DNA from: CAZFCK01 sp964517355 | GTDB lineage: Bacteria > Desulfobacterota > Desulfovibrionia > Desulfovibrionales > Desulfovibrionaceae | Length of the DNA stretch: 23,213 nucleotides | Direction of reading: 5' to 3' | Assembly (NCBI GenBank): GCA_964517355.1 | Contig: CAZFCK010000052.1 | Span: forward strand, 1 to 23,213 | Shown here: positions 7,692 through 15,898 of the stretch, piece after piece | How positions within the stretch are numbered: the stretch's first letter is position 1 | Layout of the letters: every line of letters begins with the position of its first letter | The notes under the pieces: model-generated | Seen by the model: the letters and a program-made list of their open reading frames with translations, nothing else | Databases searched by the model: none | What the model was told of the DNA's origin: nothing | Made by a program: the position numbers and the translations under genes

Positions 7692-9671
7692 ATGAAGATC
7701 GGAGTATTCGTCTGTCATTGCGGCAGTAACATCGCCGGAACAGTCGACGTGGCGACCGTGGCGCAAAAAGCCAAGGCATTGCCTCATGTGGCGTTTGCCA
7801 GCGATACCATGTACGCCTGTTCCGAACCCGGCCAGGACGGCATCATCCAGGCCATCAAAGAATACAATCTCGACGGAGTGGTCGTGGCTTCCTGCACCCC
7901 GAGGATGCACGAGCCTACGTTCCGCCGCACAGTGGAGCGCGCGGGAGTCAACCGCTACATGTTCGAGATGGCCAATATCCGCGAACACGTTTCCTGGGTC
8001 AGTAAAGACAAGGAAGCCAACACCCAGAAAGCTTTTGATCTCATATCAATGGCTGTGGCCAAACTCGCGGAAGACAAACCTCTAACAGCCAAAAAATTCT
8101 CCATCAACAAACGCGTGCTCGTTATCGGCGGCGGTGTGGCAGGCATCCAGGCGGCTCTGGATTGCGCCGACGGCGGTCTCGAGGTCGTGCTTGTTGAAAA
8201 AACCTCCTCGATTGGCGGGAAAATGTCCAAACTGGACAAAACATTCCCCACAGTGGATTGTTCCAGTTGTATTCTCGGTCCCAAGATGGTGGACGTAGCC
8301 CAGCACCCCAACATTACACTCTACGCTTACTCTGAAATTGAAGAAGTCGCTGGCTATGTTGGCAATTTTACCATCAAAATCAAGCAAAAAGCCACCTATG
8401 TGGATTGGAATCTGTGTACGGGCTGCGGACAGTGCATGGAAAAATGTCCGTCAAAGAAATCCGTTGACTACTTCAACGAGAAAATCGGTCCCACCACGGC
8501 CATCAACATTCCCTTTCCGCAGGCCATTCCCAAAAAAGCGCGCATTGACCCCGATTTCTGCATGAAATTCACCAAGGGCAAATGCGGTGTCTGTGAAAAA
8601 GTTTGCCCGACAAAAGCCATCCGCTACGACCAGCAGGATACCTTTGTCGAAGAACAGGTGGGCGCCATTGTGGCGGCTACCGGCTATGATTTGTTCGACC
8701 ATACGAAGTACAACGAATACGGAGCGGGACGCTACCCCGATGTCATCACGTCCATGCAGTACGAGCGTCTGCTTTCCGCATCCGGTCCCACCGGGGGGCA
8801 CATCAAGCGCCCGTCCGACGGTAAGGAACCCAAAAACGTTGTCTTCGTGCAGTGCGTGGGCTCGCGCGACAAGTCCGTAGACCGGCCCTACTGTTCCGGA
8901 TTCTGCTGTATGTACACGGCAAAGCAAACGATCTTGACCAAAGACCACTTGCCGGAATCCCAATCCTACGTATTCTATATGGACATCCGCGCCCCGGGCA
9001 AGATGTATGATGAATTTGTCCGCCGCGCCATGGAAGAATACGGAGCCCAATACATCCGTGGTCGTGTGGCCATGATCTACCCCAAAGGCGACCGCTATAT
9101 CGTGCGCGGCGCCGATACGCTCGCCGGAACGCAAGTGGAAGTCGAGGCTGACCTCGTGGTTCTGGCCGTTGGGGCCGAATCTGCTGTCGGTGCGTCGAAA
9201 CTGGCCGAGAAACTGCGCATATCCTACGACGACTACGGCTTCTACATGGAGAGCCACTGCAAGCTGCGTCCCGTGGAAACGAACACGGCCGGCGTATATC
9301 TTGCCGGCGCCTGTCAGGGGCCCAAGGATATCCCTTCCTCGGTTGCCCAAGGCAGCGCCGCTGCGAGCAAGGTTTTGGCGCTGTTCTCCAAGGATATGCT
9401 TGAAAGCGATCCGCAAGTTTCGATGGTGGATATCAAGCGCTGCATCGGATGCGGCAAGTGCATTGAAACCTGTCCCTTCGGCGCCATCGAGGCCGTCGAT
9501 TTCCGCGGACAACCCAAGGCCAGCGTCATTGAGACCATCTGCCAGGGCTGCGGCATCTGCACTTCCACATGTCCGCAAGGCGCGATCCAACTGCAACATT
9601 TCACAGACAACCAGATCCTCGCGGAGGTCAATGCATTATGTCAGCAGCAGCTGGAAGAGAGCTTCGAATAG
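7692..9671 (+). CDS. hdrA: Heterodisulfide reductase subunit A-like, FAD and Fe-S protein
   Basis: Flavoprotein of 659 residues, the bifurcating hub in HdrABC complexes. Order: N-terminal domain (1-140) with C8 and C10; FAD-binding Rossmann fold beginning VLVIGGGVAGIQAA (142-155) and including DCSSCILGPKM (189-199); an inserted ferredoxin-like segment with CTGCGQCMEKCP (242-253) and CGVCEKVCP (298-306); further flavin-domain parts including VYLAGACQGPKDIPSSV (535-551); and a C-terminal double [4Fe-4S] ferredoxin, CIGCGKCIETCP (584-595) and CQGCGICTSTCP (617-628). The size matches Flx-associated HdrA. A ribosome site AAGGAG lies 11 bases before the ATG. The 3' end overlaps flxD by 34 bp, which fits the physical pairing of HdrA with an MvhD-like protein seen in methanogens, where the two are sometimes fused. 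Confidence 0.95.
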   Translation: MKIGVFVCHCGSNIAGTVDVATVAQKAKALPHVAFASDTMYACSEPGQDGIIQAIKEYNLDGVVVASCTPRMHEPTFRRTVERAGVNRYMFEMANIREHVSWVSKDKEANTQKAFDLISMAVAKLAEDKPLTAKKFSINKRVLVIGGGVAGIQAALDCADGGLEVVLVEKTSSIGGKMSKLDKTFPTVDCSSCILGPKMVDVAQHPNITLYAYSEIEEVAGYVGNFTIKIKQKATYVDWNLCTGCGQCMEKCPSKKSVDYFNEKIGPTTAINIPFPQAIPKKARIDPDFCMKFTKGKCGVCEKVCPTKAIRYDQQDTFVEEQVGAIVAATGYDLFDHTKYNEYGAGRYPDVITSMQYERLLSASGPTGGHIKRPSDGKEPKNVVFVQCVGSRDKSVDRPYCSGFCCMYTAKQTILTKDHLPESQSYVFYMDIRAPGKMYDEFVRRAMEEYGAQYIRGRVAMIYPKGDRYIVRGADTLAGTQVEVEADLVVLAVGAESAVGASKLAEKLRISYDDYGFYMESHCKLRPVETNTAGVYLAGACQGPKDIPSSVAQGSAAASKVLALFSKDMLESDPQVSMVDIKRCIGCGKCIETCPFGAIEAVDFRGQPKASVIETICQGCGICTSTCPQGAIQLQHFTDNQILAEVNALCQQQLEESFE

Positions 9672-10102
9672 TCGGCTTTCTCTGTAACTGGTGTTCTTAC
9701 GGTGGCGCCGACACTGCCGGTGTGGGCCGTTTCCAGCAGCCAACAGACTTGCGGGTCATCCGCGTGCCTTGTTCCGGCCGTATTGATCCCCTCTTTGTGC
9801 TGAAAGCGTTGGTGAACGGAGCGGACGGCGTTTTGGTTTCAGGATGTCACCCGCGGGACTGCCATTATTCGGAAGGCAATTACTACGCACGGCGCAGGCT
9901 TGAGATGCTCAAGCGCTTTCTCAAGGTGCTTGGCATTGATGAGCGCCGCTTTGAATACACCTGGGTTTCCGCATCGGAAGGACAGCGTTGGCAAACCGTG
10001 GTGGAGAAATTCACCGAACGCATCCACGAACTGGGACCCGCGCCTAAAATCAGCGAGAGTCAGGTGCAGAAAGCTCAGGAACTAGCGGCGGCGTCCCTGT
10101 GA
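9638..10102 (+). CDS. flxD: MvhD-like 2Fe-2S electron transfer subunit
   Basis: Protein of 154 residues in the MvhD/FlpD family, which passes electrons to HdrA. Conserved cysteines are C16 and C19 (CNWCSYGGAD), C45 (RVPCSGR) and C70 and C75 (GCHPRDCHY); the family binds a [2Fe-2S] cluster. The ATG at 9638 is preceded by GGAGG about ten bases upstream and lies inside the end of hdrA, a 34-bp overlap in another frame. Initiation farther upstream in the same frame would only add residues deep inside hdrA and is unlikely. It directly precedes flxC in the same transcription unit. Confidence 0.92.
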   Translation: MSAAAGRELRIVGFLCNWCSYGGADTAGVGRFQQPTDLRVIRVPCSGRIDPLFVLKALVNGADGVLVSGCHPRDCHYSEGNYYARRRLEMLKRFLKVLGIDERRFEYTWVSASEGQRWQTVVEKFTERIHELGPAPKISESQVQKAQELAAASL

Positions 10103-10138
10103 TTGGAACGACCCGAGCCATCCGAGATGGAGAACAGC

Positions 10139-11092
10139 ATGACTATACAAGAAGAACTGAAAGCCAGGATTAAAGAAAAATTGCCTGAGCTTGACGTGGT
10201 CATCGGCTGGGAGCAGGGTTTCGATCCCCTGCGCGCCACGCCGTTGTTCATGAAAACGGAAGAGGACGTCGACAGGTTCGTTTGGGGACCGTCCTGCGTA
10301 CACAATTTGGCCACCTACCTCCCAAGCCTCAAAGGCAAAAAGGTCGGCATCGTGGTCAAAGGATGCGACAGCCGTTCCGTCATAGAACTGTTGCAGGAAG
10401 ATTTGATCAAGCGTGATGAGATCACCGTGTTCGCCATGCCGTGCAGCGGCGTGGTGTCCATGAAGAAGATCAGCCGCGCTCTGGGCAACCTCGAATACGT
10501 TGAAGAGGTCAAACTCTCCGGCGATACCTTGAGCATAACCAACAACGGCACGCAACATGAGCTGAAAATGGCCGATGTCGCCGCCGATAAATGTACACGT
10601 TGCGAATATCACAACGCCCTGCTTTCCGATGTCTTTGTCGGCGATCCCGTGGCCAACGCCTATGTGGACGATTACGCCGACGTGACGCAGTTTGAAACGC
10701 AAAGCGAAGACGAAAAAATGGCGTTCTGGATGGCGCAGATGAATCGCTGCATTCGCTGCTATGCCTGCCGCAATGCGTGCCCCCTGTGTGTCTGTCGCGA
10801 TCATTGCGTGGCCCAAAGCCGTGAACCCCACTGGATGACCCAGCAAAGCACCGTGCAGCAGAAGTGGTTCTTCCAGATGGTGCACGCCCTGCACCTCGCG
10901 GGTCGCTGCACGGAATGCGGCGAGTGCGAGCGGGCCTGCCCTGTGGGAATCCCCCTGCTCATGCTCAAGCGTAAGATGAACAAGGAAATCAAAGAACTCT
11001 TCGACTACAAAGCAGGTACGCAGATTGATGCGACACCGCCGCTTTTGGCCTTCAAGGTGGAAGAAGAGAACATCAATGAGAGGGGATGGTGA
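10139..11092 (+). CDS. flxC: FlxC-type 4Fe-4S electron transfer protein
   Basis: Soluble iron-sulfur subunit of 317 residues. The N-terminal part (1-150), with KKVGIVVKGCDSRSV, resembles the beta-subunit fold of F420-reducing hydrogenase relatives. A ferredoxin-like C-terminal part has two clusters, CIRCYACRNACP (204-215) and CTECGECERACP (257-268). Extra cysteine pairs occur at C152/C155 and in PLCVCRDHC (216-223). In the Flx complex it would carry electrons between FlxA and the HdrA/FlxD side. I chose the ATG at 10139 because GGAG lies 6 bases upstream; starts at 10103 (TTG) and 10127 (ATG) are less well placed. The stop overlaps the flxB ATG by one base. Confidence 0.88.
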   Translation: MTIQEELKARIKEKLPELDVVIGWEQGFDPLRATPLFMKTEEDVDRFVWGPSCVHNLATYLPSLKGKKVGIVVKGCDSRSVIELLQEDLIKRDEITVFAMPCSGVVSMKKISRALGNLEYVEEVKLSGDTLSITNNGTQHELKMADVAADKCTRCEYHNALLSDVFVGDPVANAYVDDYADVTQFETQSEDEKMAFWMAQMNRCIRCYACRNACPLCVCRDHCVAQSREPHWMTQQSTVQQKWFFQMVHALHLAGRCTECGECERACPVGIPLLMLKRKMNKEIKELFDYKAGTQIDATPPLLAFKVEEENINERGW

Positions 11093-12147
11093 TGGCGGCC
11101 AAGTTTCTCAAACAAACCGATCTCGTTTCCTGGCTGGAGGACCTGGCAAAGGAATACAGGACCATCGTTCCCAGACGCGAAGCGGACGCCGTTGTCTTCG
11201 CTCCCTTCGAGTCCGGTAAGGAACCGGTGCTGGACCGACAGGCCACGACACCGCCCAAGTCCGTGGTATTCCCCCAGAGCGATCCCTTGTTGACTTTCAA
11301 CTACGCGAAGGATCCTGAAGATCCCTCGAAAGTTTCCCTGGATGTCACGGAGAAATGCGCGGCCAAACCCACTGTTGTCGTCGGCAGCCGTTCCTGCGAC
11401 GCCCGTGGCTTCACCATTTTCGATCCTGTTTACTCCACTGAAAAAATCAAGGACACCAATTACCTAAAGCGTAGGGAAAATACGTTTTTCGTAACATTGG
11501 TTTGCGATAAGCCCGGCTCCACCTGCTTTTGCAACTGGACCGGAGGCGGTCCCGCTTCACCCGACGGTTCCGATGTGCTCATGACGCCCCTCGCAGACGG
11601 TTACGTTTTGGAATCCGTGAGCGAAAAAGGCGAAAAGCTGCTCGCGAGCAAGCTGCTGACCGATGCCGGGGGCAAGACCGCACAGGCGGACGAGGTCAAG
11701 AAAAAGGCGTTGGAAGGCATGGCCCAGGCGCCTGATCTCGCGGACGCCCCGAAAAAGCTCTTGGAGCTTTTCGACGATATGGGGTTCTGGGAGTCAATCT
11801 CGGCGAAATGCATCAGCTGCGGCGCATGCACGTACTTGTGCCCCACATGCTATTGCTTCACCATCACTGACGAGCAAAGCGGTCACCAAGGCGTGCGTTT
11901 GCGGAGTTGGGACAACTGCATGTCCTTCCAGTTCACATTGGAAGCCAGCGGGCACAACCCCCGCCCCACGAAGGCGCATAGGCTGAAAAATCGCGTGGGC
12001 CACAAGTTCAGCTACTATCCCACGCTGCACAACGGCACTATCGCCTGTTGCGGCTGTGGTCGCTGCATCAAGAGCTGTCCGGTATCGGTGGACATCCGCC
12101 AGATCGTGCTGAAAGCTCTGGAAACCACGCCGGCGACGCAGGCATAG
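11092..12147 (+). CDS. flxB: FlxB-type 4Fe-4S electron transfer protein
   Basis: Iron-sulfur protein of 351 residues related to the beta subunits of cytoplasmic sulfhydrogenases and anaerobic sulfite reductase subunit A. A cysteine-containing N-terminal half (VVVGSRSCDARG at about 96-106, and CFCNW near 145) precedes two [4Fe-4S] motifs, CISCGACTYLCP (240-251) and C319, C322, C325, C329 in CCGCGRCIKSCP. It should link FlxA to FlxC and FlxD. AGGGG lies 6 bases before the ATG at 11092; an in-frame ATG at 11086 is too close to that site. The gene is coupled to flxC by a one-base overlap, while a 125-bp gap separates it from flxA. Confidence 0.88.
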   Translation: MAAKFLKQTDLVSWLEDLAKEYRTIVPRREADAVVFAPFESGKEPVLDRQATTPPKSVVFPQSDPLLTFNYAKDPEDPSKVSLDVTEKCAAKPTVVVGSRSCDARGFTIFDPVYSTEKIKDTNYLKRRENTFFVTLVCDKPGSTCFCNWTGGGPASPDGSDVLMTPLADGYVLESVSEKGEKLLASKLLTDAGGKTAQADEVKKKALEGMAQAPDLADAPKKLLELFDDMGFWESISAKCISCGACTYLCPTCYCFTITDEQSGHQGVRLRSWDNCMSFQFTLEASGHNPRPTKAHRLKNRVGHKFSYYPTLHNGTIACCGCGRCIKSCPVSVDIRQIVLKALETTPATQA

Positions 12148-12272
12148 TGCGTCCGGCTGCGCAATAAGGCCACCGGGCTTATGTGCACTGCCATTGGTAT
12201 GCTGGGCTTGTTACTTTCAGTGAGTTACGTACGAGAAACTGCGGACGCCACATTAGACAATAGGATGCTACT
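12148..12272 (+). other. 125-bp gap between flxB and flxA
   Basis: This is the only sizeable gap within hdrCBA-flxDCBA. It contains a 7-bp inverted repeat, GCGTCCG near the left edge and CGGACGC near 12241-12249, spaced by about 85 bp. No good -35/-10 pair or T-run is visible. It may hold an RNA processing site or a weak promoter for flxA. Confidence 0.35.
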
Positions 12273-13109
12273 ATGACTCAAGCGCCTAATCCATATCTTC
12301 CTGCAATCGGAACGATTATCGAGACGATTCAGGAAACCCCCAACATCAAGACTTTCCGCATCGTACTCAATAATGAAGAGCAAATGCGGAACTTTAAATT
12401 CCAACCCGGACAGGTGGGACAACTCTCGGTGTTCGGCACCGGCGAGTCCACTTTTGTTATCAACTCGCCGCCAACCCGCATGGACTATTTGCAGTTCAGC
12501 GTGATGCGCGCCGGAGAGGTGACCACCAAGCTGCATACCCTTTCCGCGGGAGACCAGATCGGCGTTCGCGCCCCTCTAGGCAACTGTTTTCCTTATGAAG
12601 AACTCAAAGGCAAAGACATCGTCTTTGTCGGCGGCGGTATCGGCATGGCGCCATTGCGCACGCTTCTGCTGTACATGCTGGACAACCGCAAAGACTACGG
12701 AAAGATAACTCTGCTTTACGGCGCGCGTACGCCTCAGGACATGGCCTTCCAGTACGAGCTTCCCGATTGGTTGGAACGCAAGGATCTGGACACAACGTTG
12801 ACCATCGACGTTGAAGCCGCGGGCTGGGAGCATTCGGTGGGCCTCATCCCCAACGTGTTGTTGGAACTTGAGCCCAAGCCGAAAAACACCGTGGCCATTA
12901 CCTGCGGCCCGCCGATCATGATCAAGTTCACCCTGCAAGCCCTGCAAAAGCTTGGCTTCCAGGACGACCAAATCATCACCACGCTTGAAAAGCGGATGAA
13001 ATGCGGCATCGGTATCTGTGGTCGCTGCAACATCGGTACGCAATACGTGTGTATCGACGGCCCAGTATTCACCTACAAGCAGCTCAAAGAGCTGCCCAAC
13101 GAACTGTAA
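12273..13109 (+). CDS. flxA: NAD(P)H-oxidising flavoprotein of the Flx complex
   Basis: Protein of 278 residues in the ferredoxin-NADP reductase superfamily, close to PyrK and sulfhydrogenase gamma subunits. An FAD-binding barrel (about 10-110) is followed by an NAD(P)-binding Rossmann part with VFVGGGIGMAPLRTLL (116-131) and TCGPPIMIKFTLQAL. A C-terminal [2Fe-2S] site reads CGIGICGRCNIGTQYVC (CX4CX2CX7C). It is the likely entry point for NADH electrons made by Adh. The flavin loop reads FVINSPP rather than the common RxYS form, as seems typical of this subfamily. A weak ribosome site TAGGA precedes the ATG, and a strong GC-rich hairpin follows the stop. Confidence 0.93.
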   Translation: MTQAPNPYLPAIGTIIETIQETPNIKTFRIVLNNEEQMRNFKFQPGQVGQLSVFGTGESTFVINSPPTRMDYLQFSVMRAGEVTTKLHTLSAGDQIGVRAPLGNCFPYEELKGKDIVFVGGGIGMAPLRTLLLYMLDNRKDYGKITLLYGARTPQDMAFQYELPDWLERKDLDTTLTIDVEAAGWEHSVGLIPNVLLELEPKPKNTVAITCGPPIMIKFTLQALQKLGFQDDQIITTLEKRMKCGIGICGRCNIGTQYVCIDGPVFTYKQLKELPNEL

Positions 13110-13122
13110 GACCAACATCGTT

Positions 13123-13154
13123 TCGGCGGCGCCGCCCCTTGGCGGCGCCGCCGA
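13123..13154 (+). terminator. GC-rich hairpin after flxA
   Basis: A perfect 14-bp stem (13123-13136 pairing with 13141-13154), almost all G and C, closes on the loop CCTT. It lies between the flxA stop and the rubrerythrin-like gene. No T-tract follows, so it is either a factor-dependent terminator or a structure that protects the upstream message. Confidence 0.55.
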
Positions 13155-13198
13155 TGCAATACCTTTGAACCGTATAAGCGCACATTGCAGGAGTGATC

Positions 13199-13678
13199 AT
13201 GGCTCATTTCTTTCATGCCAATGAAATCGCCAAGGCAGCGGTTGAGATAGAAAAAAAGGGACAGGCCTTTTATCGTACCGTTGCATCCAAAGCCAAAACC
13301 GACAAGACCCGTGAACTCTTCACCTACCTGGCCGAAGAAGAGACCAAGCATGAGGCTATTTTCGCGGCGCTTATGGAACGCCTGGGAAAAATCGATTTGC
13401 CCGCATGGTCCACACAGGATGAATACTCCCAATATTTGAACGCGCTTATTGAGTCGCATGCCCTCTTCACCGGCGGACTTGCCGCTAAGTACATGGCCGA
13501 CGCTGAAGACGAGGAAACCGCTATTCGCCTGGCCATGAGCTTCGAAAAGGACACTTTGCTCTTTTTTGTGGAAATGGAAGCCCTTGTGCCTGAAAGCGAA
13601 AAAGCGGCAGTTCACCAATGTATCGAAGAAGAGCGTCTGCATTTGCGTCGCTTGCAAGCAATGCTCGCGCAATTGTAG
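13199..13678 (+). CDS. Ferritin-like diiron protein (rubrerythrin domain, no rubredoxin)
   Basis: Four-helix-bundle diiron protein of 159 residues. The diiron ligands fit the rubrerythrin pattern: E18 (IEKKGQAFY), E48 and H51 (EEETKHE), then a glutamate in the third helix (SFEKDTLLFF) and a second ExxH (EEERLHLRRL). The C-terminal rubredoxin CxxC knuckles of classical rubrerythrin are absent, so it needs an external electron donor or has another role, such as iron handling. In anaerobes such proteins usually remove peroxide. A ribosome site AGGAG precedes the ATG at 13199; a GTG two codons upstream is less likely. It is separated from flxA by the strong hairpin at 13123, so it may be expressed separately. 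Confidence 0.88.
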   Translation: MAHFFHANEIAKAAVEIEKKGQAFYRTVASKAKTDKTRELFTYLAEEETKHEAIFAALMERLGKIDLPAWSTQDEYSQYLNALIESHALFTGGLAAKYMADAEDEETAIRLAMSFEKDTLLFFVEMEALVPESEKAAVHQCIEEERLHLRRLQAMLAQL

Positions 13679-13679
13679 C

Positions 13680-13699
13680 CAACGAGTTTGCACTCGTTG
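13680..13699 (+). terminator. Hairpin directly after the rubrerythrin-like gene
   Basis: An 8-bp perfect stem (CAACGAGT with ACTCGTTG) closes on the loop TTGC two bases after the stop codon. There is no T-run afterwards. A second inverted repeat of 10 bp (GAGGCGCGCC at 13718-13727 with GGCGCGCCTC at 13752-13761) lies close behind. Together they probably mark the end of the transcript. Confidence 0.45.
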
Positions 13700-13761
13700 T
13701 ACCTGGCACTGAAATAAGAGGCGCGCCCATGCGCGCGACGTTATCGCCACAGGCGCGCCTC

Positions 13762-15016
13762 ATGTATCTCAAGCCGTGAGAGATGCGACTCGGGCCAGAC
13801 CGCTGGCCAGGAGATTATGGTGAATATGGCGCCGCCCAATGTTTCTGGGCCGTCCGAAGGCCCTCGCTTGTATCCGCAACTATTTTTCGGTGTAGCGGCT
13901 CTTATCCACAGTGAGTTTCAGATAGATCCCGGCTCCAGCGCACATTCCGTTCCATGCGTTTTTTCCCATGCGCCGAGACGAGACCGGCGACGCCTTCCCC
14001 CCGCACTAGTATCTTCATCCACCACGATTTTTAAAGCACGCCACAGGAATGCACCTGTGCCGGCTGCTGATGCTCGGGGGGCGATATATCCAGGAAAACA
14101 CACCCGGCAAACCCGCATTGAACCGCACAGGCCTCTGCGCCGTATGCGCCAAACCGCCTTCGTCCGTGAGCGGCGTGCGCTTGATCATGCTCCGCAAGGA
14201 TATCCATCCAACCGTCCGCCGCGTGCAACAAACCGTGCTTTGCGTGTGTCCCTGTTCGAGCGTTATGATTGCGCCGGTCCATCCTATGGGGGAATACATT
14301 TTTGGGGGCGCTGCGCTCCGCCGCTGCAACCAGACAGTACAATAAGGTTCTTTTTCGCGACGGTCCCTGTGCCCCTTGATAGGCGCCAGACCTCCTTGCC
14401 GCTCCGAAATGTGATTCTCGCCGTTTCAGAGAACACGTGCGGCAAGGCGCGCACATACTAACCTCCATGCTCAACGCATGACGGAAGGGGGGCGTCAGGC
14501 TCCCTTCCGTCAGCGCTGATACAAGGCAGCTTGCTCATGACTTCCAGATCCAGCCGGTTATTCGCACGACAGCGCGCTGCCACATGGTGTATGCGGTTCT
14601 TATATGCACCATTTCCTTCGTGTTCATTCCGCACTTTTTTTTTCCCCATGCCCAAGACAGCCACTGGCGTATTACGGACGTGGGGCGCTTGCCCAACAAT
14701 ATCCGCTCCTGATGTGTCTTCTCCTTCGCACGAACGACAACACCCCCATACTCGGCAGGCATGGCTGCGGGCGCTTTCTTCTCCCGGCCCACAGCCCGCT
14801 CGGCTCATGCCTCTACAACGTCACTCAAAAAAAAATCTAATAAACTTTTTACGGCCACTGGTTTATCAACTCCCCGGCTTCACGGCGAAAACCGAATGCC
14901 TGCCTCATAGCGGGCGCACGATGGCATATAGACCACGTAGCTCTATGTTTCGCCGCAAAACGGACAACAACGACTCTGCAGTGTCACTTAGAACCTTTTG
15001 GAACAGGGGGTGAAAG
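13762..15016. other. Long stretch without a supported gene
   Basis: About 1.25 kb in which open frames on both strands are rich in arginine, proline and serine and show no domain, no family resemblance and no codon pattern like that of the neighbours. It contains the hairpin at 14479-14512 and a run of about nine adenines near 14827. It may be decayed coding DNA, an old insertion or the upstream region of the TrfA-like gene. I see no iteron-like direct repeats, no tRNA and no CRISPR-like array. Confidence 0.5.
14479..14512. repeat. 11-bp inverted repeat hairpin
   Basis: TGACGGAAGGG and CCCTTCCGTCA pair perfectly; with two more pairs, one a wobble, the stem reaches 13 bp around an 8-base loop. 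No T-tract follows on either strand. It lies in the gene-poor region upstream of the TrfA-like gene and is not like the terminal repeat family. Confidence 0.45.
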
Positions 15017-15877
15017 ATGTTCCCCATGCCGCATACAACCAACAGCTCCGGCCTTGTCATGCCTCATGGACCATATGGGGCCGGCAATGAGGATTTTCTG
15101 GAATTCAGGTCCGATAGCTCGCACTTCCGTCTGCAGCGACTCGGAAGCTACCTGCTCTCCGATCTCTTCAGCACCGGATATATGGATTCATCCGGCTTTG
15201 TTCACAAAAAACCCCTTGTAACACTGGCGCGCGGGAAAGAATTCTATTACACCGGCGACCTTTTGGACCAGTGGGATCTGGATGTTCTGATGTACTGCGC
15301 CCGCCACACCCGCCAGGGCGCAAACGGCGTGAAACTTTTGCGCACAGATCCCGCAGACCTGTTGCAGACACTGAAACTGCGCAACGACCAGCGCAATCGT
15401 GAAAGGGTCTTCGACAGCCTCTACCGGCTGCATTCCGCCCAACTCGAAATAGCCGGAGAACGCTACAGGTATCTCACCCGTCTGATCAACAGAGTGCTGC
15501 TGGAAGAACGCAAAGGCATTTTTCTGCTAGAGATAAACGCCGACCTTGTGGCCTCCCTGCGCCAAGGAAAACAGATGACGGTGGATATCAGAGACCGCTT
15601 CAGCCTCGGGCGTAACGGGCTGGCCAAATGGATACACGGCGCACTCATGGTCTTCAAGGGTGGATTTTCAGCGGATATCAACTACCTGCATACTCTTTGC
15701 GGTTCCGCCAGCAAAACGGCCAAAGTTTTTCACCATAATCTGGCCAAAGCTGTCGAAATATTATCGGAAGCGGGAGCTATCGAACACAGCGAGCTGCATG
15801 ACGACCTGCTTATCGTGACCTCGACCCCCGCGCATATGCTAGACTCCGCTTGCGGCTTTTTCAATCGCGGCGCTTGA
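15017..15877 (+). CDS. TrfA-family replication initiator-like protein
   Basis: Protein of 286 residues resembling the DNA-binding replication initiator TrfA of IncP plasmids. The resemblance is clearest at YYTGDLLDQWDLDVLMYCAR (about 76-95), followed by a helical segment and an RERVFDSLYRLHSAQLEI block (about 133-150), which match the TrfA arrangement of winged-helix domains. No plasmid genes (rep partners, par, mobilisation) and no iteron arrays are visible nearby, and it sits just ahead of a metabolic gene. It is therefore more likely a domesticated DNA-binding protein or a relic of an integrated replicon than an active plasmid initiator. A good ribosome site, AGGGGGTG, precedes the ATG. 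It begins a likely operon with the next two genes (gaps of about 21 and 23 bp). Confidence 0.75.
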   Translation: MFPMPHTTNSSGLVMPHGPYGAGNEDFLEFRSDSSHFRLQRLGSYLLSDLFSTGYMDSSGFVHKKPLVTLARGKEFYYTGDLLDQWDLDVLMYCARHTRQGANGVKLLRTDPADLLQTLKLRNDQRNRERVFDSLYRLHSAQLEIAGERYRYLTRLINRVLLEERKGIFLLEINADLVASLRQGKQMTVDIRDRFSLGRNGLAKWIHGALMVFKGGFSADINYLHTLCGSASKTAKVFHHNLAKAVEILSEAGAIEHSELHDDLLIVTSTPAHMLDSACGFFNRGA

Positions 15878-15898
15878 ACATAAAGGAAGATGCATTCC

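Noticed and set aside
8451..9599. Minus-strand open frame opposite hdrA
   Set aside because: It is the shadow of hdrA, whose FAD and Fe-S motifs are complete.
13817..14461. Open frame of 214 codons with a fair ribosome site
   Set aside because: The product is rich in arginine and proline, shows no domain, and its codon use differs from all real genes here. The ribosome site alone is not enough.
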